Positions 1 to 5,735 of a stretch of DNA of 29,268 nucleotides are shown here, in pieces. The stretch covers positions 1-29,268 of the forward strand of contig JAFRQC010000035.1 in the NCBI GenBank assembly GCA_017428805.1, given 5' to 3'. The notes beneath the pieces are model-generated. The model was not told where the DNA came from. It saw only the letters and a program-made list of their open reading frames with translations, and did not search any database. Every line of letters starts with the position of its first letter. Position 1 is the first letter of the stretch. A program made the translations under genes and the position numbers. Origin of the DNA: Prevotella sp. Its GTDB lineage: Bacteria > Bacteroidota > Bacteroidia > Bacteroidales > Bacteroidaceae.

Positions 1-47
1 CTCTGCTGCAAGTTCAATTGTAAATCTTTAAACTCTTCTTTTGTCAT
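1..47 (-). CDS. 5' end of a gene cut by the window edge, possibly an IS66-type accessory TnpA
   Basis: An ATG at 45-47 on the minus strand opens a frame that runs off the window after 15 codons (MTKEEFKDLQLNLQQ). It has its own well-formed promoter (88-118). The opening resembles the N-terminus of small HTH-like proteins encoded first in Bacteroidetes IS66 elements, which often begin MTKEEF; this is from memory and 15 residues cannot prove it. If it is an IS, its end would lie close to the amidase stop at 128. The reading frame and promoter are seen; the family is a guess. Confidence 0.4.
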   Translation of the reverse strand, partial: MTKEEFKDLQLNLQQ

Positions 48-57
48 GATACAATAA

Positions 58-112
58 CAGTTGTAGTTATGTGCACTATTGCGCTTGCAAAGGTACAACG
101 AAACTACAACTG
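58..112. repeat. 11-bp perfect inverted repeat around a promoter
   Basis: CAGTTGTAGTT at 58-68 is the exact reverse complement of AACTACAACTG at 102-112, with 33 bp between. The right arm continues as a period-9 array (CTACAACTG then CTACAACGT, 104-121). The -7 element of the promoter for the partial gene lies between the arms, so the repeat could be an operator, the edge of a mobile element, or one of the paired repeat arrays found elsewhere in the window. Confidence 0.6.
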
Positions 113-118
113 CTACAA
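88..118 (-). promoter_or_regulatory. Bacteroidetes-type promoter for the partial gene at 1-47
   Basis: On the minus strand TTG (118-116), a 20-nt spacer and TACCTTTG (95-88) match the Bacteroidetes sigma-ABfr consensus. The ATG lies about 40 nt downstream. Confidence 0.7.
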
Positions 119-127
119 CGTGTATTT

Positions 128-532
128 CTACGAATGCTTACTGCAGGAGAAGGAGGGGCAGTCTTTGTGGACGCCTTCGAGTTCGCAGTGGCCTACGATC
201 TCTGCATCAGGGTAATCGAGCTTCAGAGAGCGGAGCAGGGCGATGAGGGCAGCACGCTGGGCTGGGGTACGGGTGTCGGCTGAACGACCACGGTCATCAA
301 GGCCACCTTCGTAGCAGATGCCAATGGAATGGGCATTGTAGTGCCGGGCATGGGCGCCGACCATCTCTTCGGGGCGGCCCATGTGGAGCTGGCCATCACG
401 GGTGATGTAGTAGTGGTAGCCACAGCCGTTCCAACCTTTGGCACGGTGCATGTTGTCGAGCATCTCGAAGGTCAGATGCTGGTTCGGGCGGGATGCCGAA
501 CAGTGAATTACGAGTAAATCAATACGACGCAT
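128..532 (-). CDS. N-acetylmuramoyl-L-alanine amidase (Amidase_2 type)
   Basis: A 134-residue protein of the PGRP/T7-lysozyme-like amidase fold, which cleaves the bond between MurNAc and L-Ala in peptidoglycan. It opens with RIDLLVIHCSAS, whose His is a zinc ligand, and continues with GWNGCGYHYYITRDG, HSIGICYEGG and GHCELEGVHKDCPSF, which supplies the second His and the Cys ligand. The start is the ATG at 532; the longer upstream frame runs back through the smalltalk gene and is rejected. There is no signal peptide. The C-terminus after CPSF is short and unlike the usual Bacteroidales ending, so the last few codons may have been replaced, perhaps by an insertion to the left. It belongs to the HU/smalltalk/amidase set that accompanies VirE-N/VapE genes. 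Confidence 0.9.
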   Translation of the reverse strand: MRRIDLLVIHCSASRPNQHLTFEMLDNMHRAKGWNGCGYHYYITRDGQLHMGRPEEMVGAHARHYNAHSIGICYEGGLDDRGRSADTRTPAQRAALIALLRSLKLDYPDAEIVGHCELEGVHKDCPSFSCSKHS

Positions 533-597
533 TTTTTTCTTGTGTTTAGAAACGAATGTGAATAATAACCATAATTTGGACCACGAATAGATCGTGG

Positions 598-699
598 TTA
601 GAGATTCATGCAAGACTGAATGATGTTCGTACCGAGAATCGTTGTGATGACGGTTGCGACAATCTGAAGGATTTTCTTTACAGTATTCCATTTAATCAT
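598..699 (-). CDS. Smalltalk-type small membrane protein
   Basis: A 33-codon gene. The product begins MIKWNTVKKILQIVATVI and ends TNIIQSCMNL, with one hydrophobic helix (about residues 9-26) and a Cys near the end. This matches what I remember of the 'smalltalk' family, tiny proteins encoded between the HU-like gene and the amidase in Bacteroidales; the conserved position is as strong an argument as the sequence. Function is unknown. The gene ends 65 bp before the amidase start, and just past its stop lies a 6-bp hairpin (CCACGA/TCGTGG, 581-597). The track-length upstream extension of the amidase overlaps it in another frame. Confidence 0.85.
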   Translation of the reverse strand: MIKWNTVKKILQIVATVITTILGTNIIQSCMNL

Positions 700-733
700 A
701 ATGTAATATTTTTAAAAGTTAGACATGTTTTTT

Positions 734-1209
734 GCAGGGTTGCACCCTGCGGTGTATTCTTACTTTTTCTGGCGCAGAAAAAGAAGCAAAGTTTAGAGCC
801 CCTTGATAAGGGGCGGCTATAATGCAGGGATTCCCCTGCCATCCTCCATCTACCCCAACCCCTTCTTCATAAGAAGGGGCTTCGACCTTAACCCCAAACC
901 CCTTTGCCCTCTCCAGGGCAGGGGCTTAAAAAAATAATCGCAGAACGCCGTCGATTATTTTTATGTTTTGGTATCGCGGGACGACGCGATGCCTTTTTTA
1001 TCGGCTGGCGCACAGAAAAGGCGTAGGAATGACATTGCCTTTTTGAGCTCCATTGATTGAGTCCATCCGCCTCAGGTGAGCCCCTTTCCAAGGGGCGGCG
1101 ATAGCAGGGATGTCAAAATCATGGCGAACCCCGAAGGGGCACAGGCTTGAGAGCCATACCAAAAGGCTGATGCAGGACGGCGTATGCCGCCGGAGTCAGT
1201 TACATCCTC
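734..1209. repeat. Left multi-hairpin repeat element downstream of the HU gene
   Basis: No gene is seen in 700-1316. The stretch is a chain of hairpins: GCAGGGT/ACCCTGC (734-750), a 9-bp stem with loop GCG (763-783), GCCCCTT/AAGGGGC (798-814), GCAGGG/CCCTGC (824-839), CCCCTTCTT/AAGAAGGGG (859-879), TGCCCT/AGGGCA (905-920), an 11-bp stem with loop CAGAACGCCGT (930-962), and ATCGCG/CGCGAT (973-990). Positions 923-1209 are an inverted, partly diverged copy of 2206-2463 on the other side of the HU gene, with a dissimilar stretch of roughly 45-60 nt in the middle. It looks like a dispersed structured repeat (REP/BIME- or MITE-like), not coding DNA. Confidence 0.7.
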
Positions 1210-1271
1210 TTGCCAACGATTGGCGAGAGGCTTGGAGAGTGGTTCGAGATCCTCCTTAGGACAAGGAGGAT
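1207..1271. repeat. Two further hairpins between the left element and HU
   Basis: CTCTTGCCAA is followed by a partner TTGGCGAGAG (1208-1229), and ATCCTCCTT (1249-1257) pairs perfectly with AAGGAGGAT (1263-1271) over a 5-nt loop. Neither has a T-run on either strand. Role unknown. Confidence 0.5.
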
Positions 1272-1291
1272 AAGGTGGTTGTGACAGGGTA

Positions 1292-1311
1292 AGCAGGGCC
1301 GAAGCCCTGCT
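1292..1311 (-). terminator. UUCG-tetraloop hairpin behind the HU gene
   Basis: On the minus strand AGCAGGGC pairs with GCCCTGCT over a TTCG loop, an exceptionally stable tetraloop. It starts 6 nt past the HU stop codon. There is no T-run, so it may be a 3'-end stabiliser or a factor-assisted terminator. Confidence 0.55.
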
Positions 1312-1316
1312 AAAAC

Positions 1317-1859
1317 TTATCCTTCGCCTCCAGGCGTGGCCTCGGTCTGCGAGAGGGCGTAGTCACTGACTGCGATCTTCTCGAAGTAGACCTTCTTCTT
1401 GCCCTCGACGGTCTTCTCCTTACGGATGAGGACATCCTTGAACTCAAAGGCGCACTCGTTCTTCAGCGCACGGCTGGTGAGCTTCTCACCCTTGGCGTTC
1501 TCAGGGCTGAAACGCAGATGAATGCCCTCGATGATCACGTTGGGCCCCAGGCTGATAGCGGTCTCCACATCATTGGAGCCCTTGCCCTCGATGGTGGGAC
1601 GGAAAGTTCCCAGGCCGTCGAGCTTCACCGACTGGCCCTGCAGGATGAGCTCCTTCAGACAGCCCACGATGTTCTGGAGCACCAGCACAAGCATATCGTA
1701 GCTGGCGAGTTTGCCGTGTTCGGCGAGGTGCTTGGCGAAACCCTTGAGCGACATGGGTTCGCTGGTGGAAGGTACGGGGAACCACTTGCCGAAGGCAGTT
1801 GAATCGTCATTCGTGTTCTGACGAAGGTTCACGGGAAAGGTAATTCGTTCTCTTGCCAT
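1317..1859 (-). CDS. HU-like DNA-binding protein (Bacteroidales long form)
   Basis: A 180-residue protein, about twice the length of classical HU. The middle carries the HU/IHF features: a helical segment around LKGFAKHLAEHGKLASYDMLV and the DNA-arm region VKLDGLGTFRPTIEGKG (about residues 92-108). An N-terminal strand (MARERITFPVNLRQN) and a charged C-terminal extension (about 125-180) lie around it. Such proteins are encoded next to smalltalk and amidase genes in Bacteroidales. It may organise element or chromosomal DNA; no specific target can be read. The start ATG at 1859 is preceded by an A/T tract (1862-1931) and a candidate promoter at 2056-2063. Confidence 0.85.
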   Translation of the reverse strand: MARERITFPVNLRQNTNDDSTAFGKWFPVPSTSEPMSLKGFAKHLAEHGKLASYDMLVLVLQNIVGCLKELILQGQSVKLDGLGTFRPTIEGKGSNDVETAISLGPNVIIEGIHLRFSPENAKGEKLTSRALKNECAFEFKDVLIRKEKTVEGKKKVYFEKIAVSDYALSQTEATPGGEG

Positions 1860-1861
1860 AG

Positions 1862-1931
1862 TTGGAAAATTTAAAGATTAAAAAATTAAAAGATTAAAAA
1901 AGTAAAAAATTAAAGAATTTAAAGATTAAAA
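1862..1931. repeat. A/T-only degenerate tandem array upstream of HU
   Basis: Roughly 70 bp made of repeated AAAGATTAAAAAATT-like units with a period near 8. It forms the 5' leader of the HU transcript if the promoter at 2056-2063 is used. Poly-A/T leaders commonly aid translation in Bacteroidetes; a bent-DNA role or repeat expansion is also possible. Confidence 0.6.
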
Positions 1932-2055
1932 CAACTCTCTCGTGTCGCAGTGCAGTCGGGAAGAAAGAACGGCTTTTTCTTAGGGAATAAACGGATTATT
2001 CTGGGAGAAAGTGGCGTAGTTTCTTGAGGCCTCGTCCGACCTTGCCTTGACTTTG

Positions 2056-2100
2056 CAAAGGTAGCACTTTGGCAAAGGGCGTTGTCTGACTTTGTCAGAC
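2056..2100 (-). promoter_or_regulatory. Candidate HU promoter with a 7-3-7 palindrome at the -33 position
   Basis: TACCTTTG on the minus strand (2063-2056) fits the -7 element. No TTTG is at the correct spacing; instead the perfect palindrome GTCTGAC-TTT-GTCAGAC (2084-2100) occupies the -33 region. This suggests an operator or a regulator-dependent promoter. Palindrome and -7 match are seen; the role is inferred. Confidence 0.5.
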
Positions 2101-2136
2101 TCTTCCAAAGAAATTTGAAAATTTCTATTAATTCAT

Positions 2137-2538
2137 TCATTTCTCTGGCGCAGAGAAACGAATCAAAGAGACATCCACCCTAACCAAGCCTTCCCCTATA
2201 TGGGAAGGATGTAACTGAAAATCGCAGAAACCGTCGATTTTCAGGGTTTTGGTATGGCTCTCAAGCCTGTGTCCCTTCGGGATTCGCCATGATTGTCTAC
2301 ATCCCCGCTTTCGCCGCCCCTTGCAAAGGGGCTCACCAGAGGCAGAAGGGCACTATACCCACATTGGGGCTTATCTGTGCGCCAGCCGAGAAAAAGACAT
2401 CGCGTCGTCCCGCGATACCAAAACATAAAAATAATCGACGGTTTCTGCGATTATTTTTTTAAGCCTCCCAATATAGGGGGAGGTTTGGAGGGGGTGGATG
2501 CTTCTTTGCTTCTTTCTTCGCGCCGAAGAAAGTAAGGA
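2137..2538. mobile_element. ~400-bp MITE-like multi-hairpin element with terminal inverted repeats
   Basis: The ends (2137-2186 and 2488-2538) are imperfect inverted repeats of about 50 nt. Each contains a hairpin with the same 3-nt loop: stem TTTCTCTG/CAGAGAAA at 2140-2158, stem CTTTCTTCG/CGAAGAAAG at 2512-2532. The stems differ but stay fully paired. Inside are CTTCCC/GGGAAG-type and CCTCCC/GGGAGG-type hairpins (about 2188-2208 and 2464-2483) and two hairpins with the loop CAGAAACCGT in opposite orientation (2215-2244, stem CTGAAAATCG; 2427-2458, stem AAAATAATCG on the plus strand). No transposase is encoded. It begins 8 bp past the DUF4248-type stop codon. Confidence 0.65.
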
Positions 2539-2545
2539 AATAAAG

Positions 2546-2836
2546 TTAGAGAAATGCTTCTCTTTCTTGGAGCATCCGAAGGAAGTTCTGGTAAAGAGGC
2601 GATTTTGAAAGCGCCTCTTGATCCTGGAGTTCGGGCGGAAGATCGATACAGTAGTCCTCACAAATGTAACGGACTGCCTGAGGCGGCAGCTTCTGAGCCT
2701 TGGGCGAGATCCCCATGGCATCAAGGATATGCCGCCGCGTCGCCAGATAGCGACTGAAGGTTCTTGGCGAGACATCGGCCAGACGGGCCAACGTACTCTT
2801 ACTGATGAAACGGTTTTTGTCGTAGAAGTTAACCAT
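2546..2836 (-). CDS. DUF4248-type small helix-turn-helix protein
   Basis: A 96-residue protein with an HTH-like core, ISKSTLARLADVSPRTFSRYL (about residues 11-31), followed by a helical second half with KLPPQAVRYICEDYCIDLP. Length, the lysine/leucine start motif and position between the VapE-type gene and the HU gene fit DUF4248, a family of unknown function. The likely role is DNA binding, perhaps regulation or replication of the element it travels with. It is separated from the vapE stop by 150 bp that holds the inverted 9-mer repeats (2875-2983). Family assignment is moderately sure, function is not. Confidence 0.65.
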   Translation of the reverse strand: MVNFYDKNRFISKSTLARLADVSPRTFSRYLATRRHILDAMGISPKAQKLPPQAVRYICEDYCIDLPPELQDQEALSKSPLYQNFLRMLQEREAFL

Positions 2837-2874
2837 GAATTAGGTGCTAAAAGTTAAATATATAAATATATTTA

Positions 2875-2983
2875 TGTAACGAGTGTAACGAGATGGGGAA
2901 ACTTTTATAATAGAAATGCATTTAGTTGGAGGTAAATGTGATTTCTTATAAGAAAGGTTGAAAATCTCATTACACTCGTTACA
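2875..2983. repeat. Iteron-like paired 9-mer repeats around an AT-rich core (possible origin)
   Basis: Two tandem copies of TGTAACGAG (2875-2883, 2884-2892) face two tandem inverted copies (2966-2974 with one mismatch, 2975-2983 exact). The 73 bp between them are AT-rich and contain the perfect 14-bp palindrome TTTCTTATAAGAAA (2942-2955); a further A/T tract lies at 2853-2873. The block starts 3 bp past the vapE stop. This resembles the origin layout of phage-satellite islands, where iterons flank an AT-rich stretch next to the helicase gene. It could instead be a terminator-type hairpin or one more paired repeat array of the kind seen elsewhere in the window. Confidence 0.55.
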
Positions 2984-2986
2984 TTT

Positions 2987-5227
2987 TTAGAAGGGCAAGC
3001 CCTGTTCAACTGCCTCATTCTGAGGCATTTCTGGGCTTTCTGGTTCTTCGGCGAAGAGAGCGGAAATTTCACGCTGGGCTTCGGTGGGATTCATGTCGTA
3101 AAGACGATAGAAACAACCCTTGCTGTTGCGCTCGGAGCGGTAGCCGATGGCCTTCATGACCAGAGAGATACGGCGGGAGGTGATGTTACGGTTACCGTAA
3201 CTGATCATCTGGGCAATGGTGGCTGAACTCAGGAATTTAAAAGGTTCACCGGGACGAGGCTTGCGGAAACGGCTGCGGATGAGCTGCTCCTCGTCAGAAA
3301 TGATACGGAAATACTCGTTCTGCCGTTTCATCCGGGCTTCTTCAGATTTCCCAAACCAGTAGGGAAAGCCATCGTAATACTCATCGCGCAATTGGGCATA
3401 GAGCTGTTCGTAGTCGAACTCCCACTTGCGGGGATTGTCCACACTGGACACACGGAAACAGAGCCAACGACGGTTGCCGGTCTCGTCGGTCAGGAACCGC
3501 TCCTGATTTCCCGTGGCACAGAGTGCTGCCAGACGGTGCTTCGCCATCACAAACTTATCGTAAGGCCGTCGGATCTTCAGCGTAATCTTGGTCGAGAGTG
3601 ACTTTAATTCCGCATTGTCACGGTCTTTGAAAGCATCGATCTCCTCGATCTCCACCAGACAGTTCTCGACGAGCGCGATCTGGTCGTCCTTCTGCGAGAA
3701 GGAGTTGCTGGAGTTCTCCCAATAATAGGGACGCAAGGGTGGGGGCAACAGGAATCGGAAAAACGTGGTCTTATAGACACCCTGCGGGCCGATAAAGGTG
3801 AGGATGGTCTCATTGCAGATGTCATCGCTCAGCCAGTCGGCCATCGTGGCCACCAGCCATTTGTGCAGTGCCCACTGCATTAGTTCCTGTGCCTCCTCGA
3901 GCGTCTGCTTCTCCTGAACCGCCTCGACATGGACGAAGGACGCCAACTCAGCCACACGGTCTTTCTTGTCCCAGGCAGGCAACTGTTTCACATAGTCGCG
4001 AATGGGATGGATGCGTCGGGCCAGGTCGCTGTTGATCATGTCCCTCAGGTCGTTCTTCAGCACACGCTTGCCGGTGTCGGTGGCCATCATGCGACGGAGC
4101 TTGCAGATATAGGATTCTTCCATCAGATGCCATTCGCCATTGTCCTCTAAATAGAAGGTCTGGTCGGTGATCTGATTATAGATGATCTCTACCTTGTTGA
4201 CACTCAGCCATTTGCAGATGTCTGGCAGCGTGATCATGGAGACCTCTTTCAGGCGACCGCCTTTGTTGAGTCGCCAACAGCCATGTTCGTGCTGACGGTT
4301 CTGATAGACCCAGTGGATGATGCCTTCGCGCTGCTTCTGGTCGTAGTCGTTCCAGTTCTGGGCCGCCCATTCCAGCAGACTTTCTATCGGTGTGCCGAAA
4401 TGATTGAACAGGTGGGCAGCATGCATCACATAGTGGTGATGGGTGCCGGGACCGTAGGCGATGTTGCGCTTGTTGAGCATCTGTTCGATGATGGTCCAGG
4501 CTGATTCGACATCGGCATGATGACTGCCCACGGCATCCTCTGCACGGCGCTTGCCACGCTCGGTGTCAGCCGCCGTATTCGCCGCTGCTGCCTCGTCGTC
4601 GGTTATCAGGAATGGCTCTGCGTCGGAGTTGAAATGGGCCTCAGGGTCGTGGGCAATGCCCGAGAGGCGGGTGATGTTGCTGCACTGGCCGTCGTATTTT
4701 ACGCCGCAAAGGTCGGCATAGTATTGGTTTCCCTTCTTATAGGCCGCCCGATAGAGAATACCATTTTCAGGAGGTGAGAAATCGCACACAGATTCCACAG
4801 ATGACACAGATGTATCGGCTGGCGCCGATGTATAGCGGAAAATGATGCGTAGTCCCTCACCGCTGATGGTTCGATAGGCCAAAAGTGTATGCGGATCGGC
4901 AAGGATCTTACTTCTTACCTCTTCCATCTTACTTTCCTCCACATGATCTATGTCACAGATGGAGAGGCCGGTGACGCGGGTGACATGGGTGGTCTGCTTG
5001 CCGTTGCCATTGAACAAGACCGCCACTGAAAAGGCTGGCATGATGGAGTTCTTCACCTTCTTGTTCGCCTCTTCGCGGGTGATGGTCTTGGCGAGCTTAC
5101 GATAGAGTTCGGTCTTGCTCTGGACACTTTGGTCGCACTTGATCCACCACAAGATGGTGTCGAGTCCCACGGCTTTGCTCTCGTAGGACTGCAGGTCCTT
5201 GAAGATACTGAGTTTCAGATTGTTCAT
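2987..5227 (-). CDS. VirE-N / VapE fusion: primase-polymerase-like domain plus SF3-type helicase
   Basis: 746 residues. The N-terminal part (about 60-215) matches the BT4734/VirE_N domain, related to archaeo-eukaryotic primases: LSICDIDHV near residue 90 gives the acidic metal motif, DPHTLLAYRTISGEGLRI the second motif, and ITRLSGIAHDP the third. The C-terminal part is a virulence-associated-E helicase: Walker A GPQGVYKTT (about 479-487), Walker B LVEIEEID (about 523-530) and a sensor region CATGNQERFLTDETGNRRW. Such fusions replicate satellites and plasmid-like elements. The start ATG overlaps the stop of the upstream small ORF (ATGA), implying translational coupling. A period-9 DNA repeat encodes TSVSSVESV near residues 139-147. 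Biochemical activity here is inferred. Confidence 0.85.
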   Translation of the reverse strand: MNNLKLSIFKDLQSYESKAVGLDTILWWIKCDQSVQSKTELYRKLAKTITREEANKKVKNSIMPAFSVAVLFNGNGKQTTHVTRVTGLSICDIDHVEESKMEEVRSKILADPHTLLAYRTISGEGLRIIFRYTSAPADTSVSSVESVCDFSPPENGILYRAAYKKGNQYYADLCGVKYDGQCSNITRLSGIAHDPEAHFNSDAEPFLITDDEAAAANTAADTERGKRRAEDAVGSHHADVESAWTIIEQMLNKRNIAYGPGTHHHYVMHAAHLFNHFGTPIESLLEWAAQNWNDYDQKQREGIIHWVYQNRQHEHGCWRLNKGGRLKEVSMITLPDICKWLSVNKVEIIYNQITDQTFYLEDNGEWHLMEESYICKLRRMMATDTGKRVLKNDLRDMINSDLARRIHPIRDYVKQLPAWDKKDRVAELASFVHVEAVQEKQTLEEAQELMQWALHKWLVATMADWLSDDICNETILTFIGPQGVYKTTFFRFLLPPPLRPYYWENSSNSFSQKDDQIALVENCLVEIEEIDAFKDRDNAELKSLSTKITLKIRRPYDKFVMAKHRLAALCATGNQERFLTDETGNRRWLCFRVSSVDNPRKWEFDYEQLYAQLRDEYYDGFPYWFGKSEEARMKRQNEYFRIISDEEQLIRSRFRKPRPGEPFKFLSSATIAQMISYGNRNITSRRISLVMKAIGYRSERNSKGCFYRLYDMNPTEAQREISALFAEEPESPEMPQNEAVEQGLPF
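4787..4811. repeat. In-frame period-9 CACAGAT array inside vapE
   Basis: CACAGAT occurs three times at exactly 9-nt steps (4787, 4796, 4805). On the coding strand it yields TSV-SSV-ESV in the primase-like domain, between the second and third motifs. The array resembles repeats otherwise seen between genes, so it may be a tolerated insertion in a surface loop. Confidence 0.65.
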
Positions 5228-5529
5228 AGGCTGTTGCCATTAAGGACTTTCTCCCTGAGGTAATCCTCAAATTCATCGTAATAGCGGTAGAGTAACTTGC
5301 CGTAGGCATCCCAGATGGCCATGAACTCCTTTTCAGAGAGCTTGGCCGCCATACCGAGGATCATGACCGACACGTGGTTGAGGTCTGTCTTGGAACAGTA
5401 ATCCTGACGGAAGTAGCGTCCGTTCATGTGATAGTTCGTGCGCAGAAAGTACTGCATCCCTTTTGATTTTGCCATCTGCTCCTGCAGAACTCGCACGAGC
5501 AGCATGGCTGCGATGTGATTTAGTTTCAT
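5224..5529 (-). CDS. Small hypothetical protein translationally coupled to VapE
   Basis: A 101-residue product from the ATG at 5529 (MKLNHIAAMLLVRVLQ). It is mostly helical by appearance, with aromatic and charged segments (LRTNYHMNGRYFRQDYC, WDAYGKLLYRYYDEFEDYLREK), and has no signal peptide or membrane segment. The frame extends 30 codons upstream, but that part is AT-rich leader. The stop codon overlaps the VapE ATG by 4 nt, so the two are made from one message and may act together. I do not recognise the family. A weak -7 match (TATTTTTG, 5586-5579) lies upstream with no clear -33. Confidence 0.65.
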   Translation of the reverse strand: MKLNHIAAMLLVRVLQEQMAKSKGMQYFLRTNYHMNGRYFRQDYCSKTDLNHVSVMILGMAAKLSEKEFMAIWDAYGKLLYRYYDEFEDYLREKVLNGNSL

Positions 5530-5606
5530 TTTGTGCGTAAAATAAAGTTGATTTTTGGTGAATTGTACTTTTACGCGACAAAAATAGACATATCCCAAAA
5601 TATGAT

Positions 5607-5650
5607 TGTGCCACGCCATAGGGTGGCACAGCCGATAAAATTCTTATCGG
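5607..5650. repeat. Two adjacent hairpins in the divergent intergenic region
   Basis: TGTGCCAC/GTGGCACA (5607-5614 with 5623-5630) and CCGATAA/TTATCGG (5632-5638 with 5644-5650) lie side by side between the minus-strand small gene and the plus-strand polysaccharide promoter. They could be operators or insulating terminators. Confidence 0.5.
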
Positions 5651-5694
5651 AATTTAAGAATTATTAGTAGAAAAACAAGATTGGGGGAGAATAA

Positions 5695-5726
5695 TTTGGC
5701 AGTTAGGGAAAAAATGAGTACCTTTG
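5695..5726 (+). promoter_or_regulatory. Promoter of the polysaccharide gene set
   Basis: TTTG (5695-5698), a 20-nt spacer and TACCTTTG (5719-5726) match the Bacteroidetes consensus. Transcription would begin near 5733, only a few nt before the TTG at 5736, and this decides the start of the first gene. Confidence 0.75.
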
Positions 5727-5735
5727 CAGCTTGAA

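Noticed and set aside
923..2463. Phase-variable invertible promoter segment
   Set aside because: The arms are diverged and interrupted and no invertase gene is nearby, so active site-specific inversion is not supported; recorded only as a weak possibility.
2371..2775. 134-codon minus frame overlapping the DUF4248-type gene and the repeat element
   Set aside because: Out of frame with the DUF4248-type gene and largely translated repeat hairpins.
128..5529. Prophage
   Set aside because: Amidase, HU and VapE occur in phages, but no capsid, tail, terminase, portal or integrase gene is present in the window.
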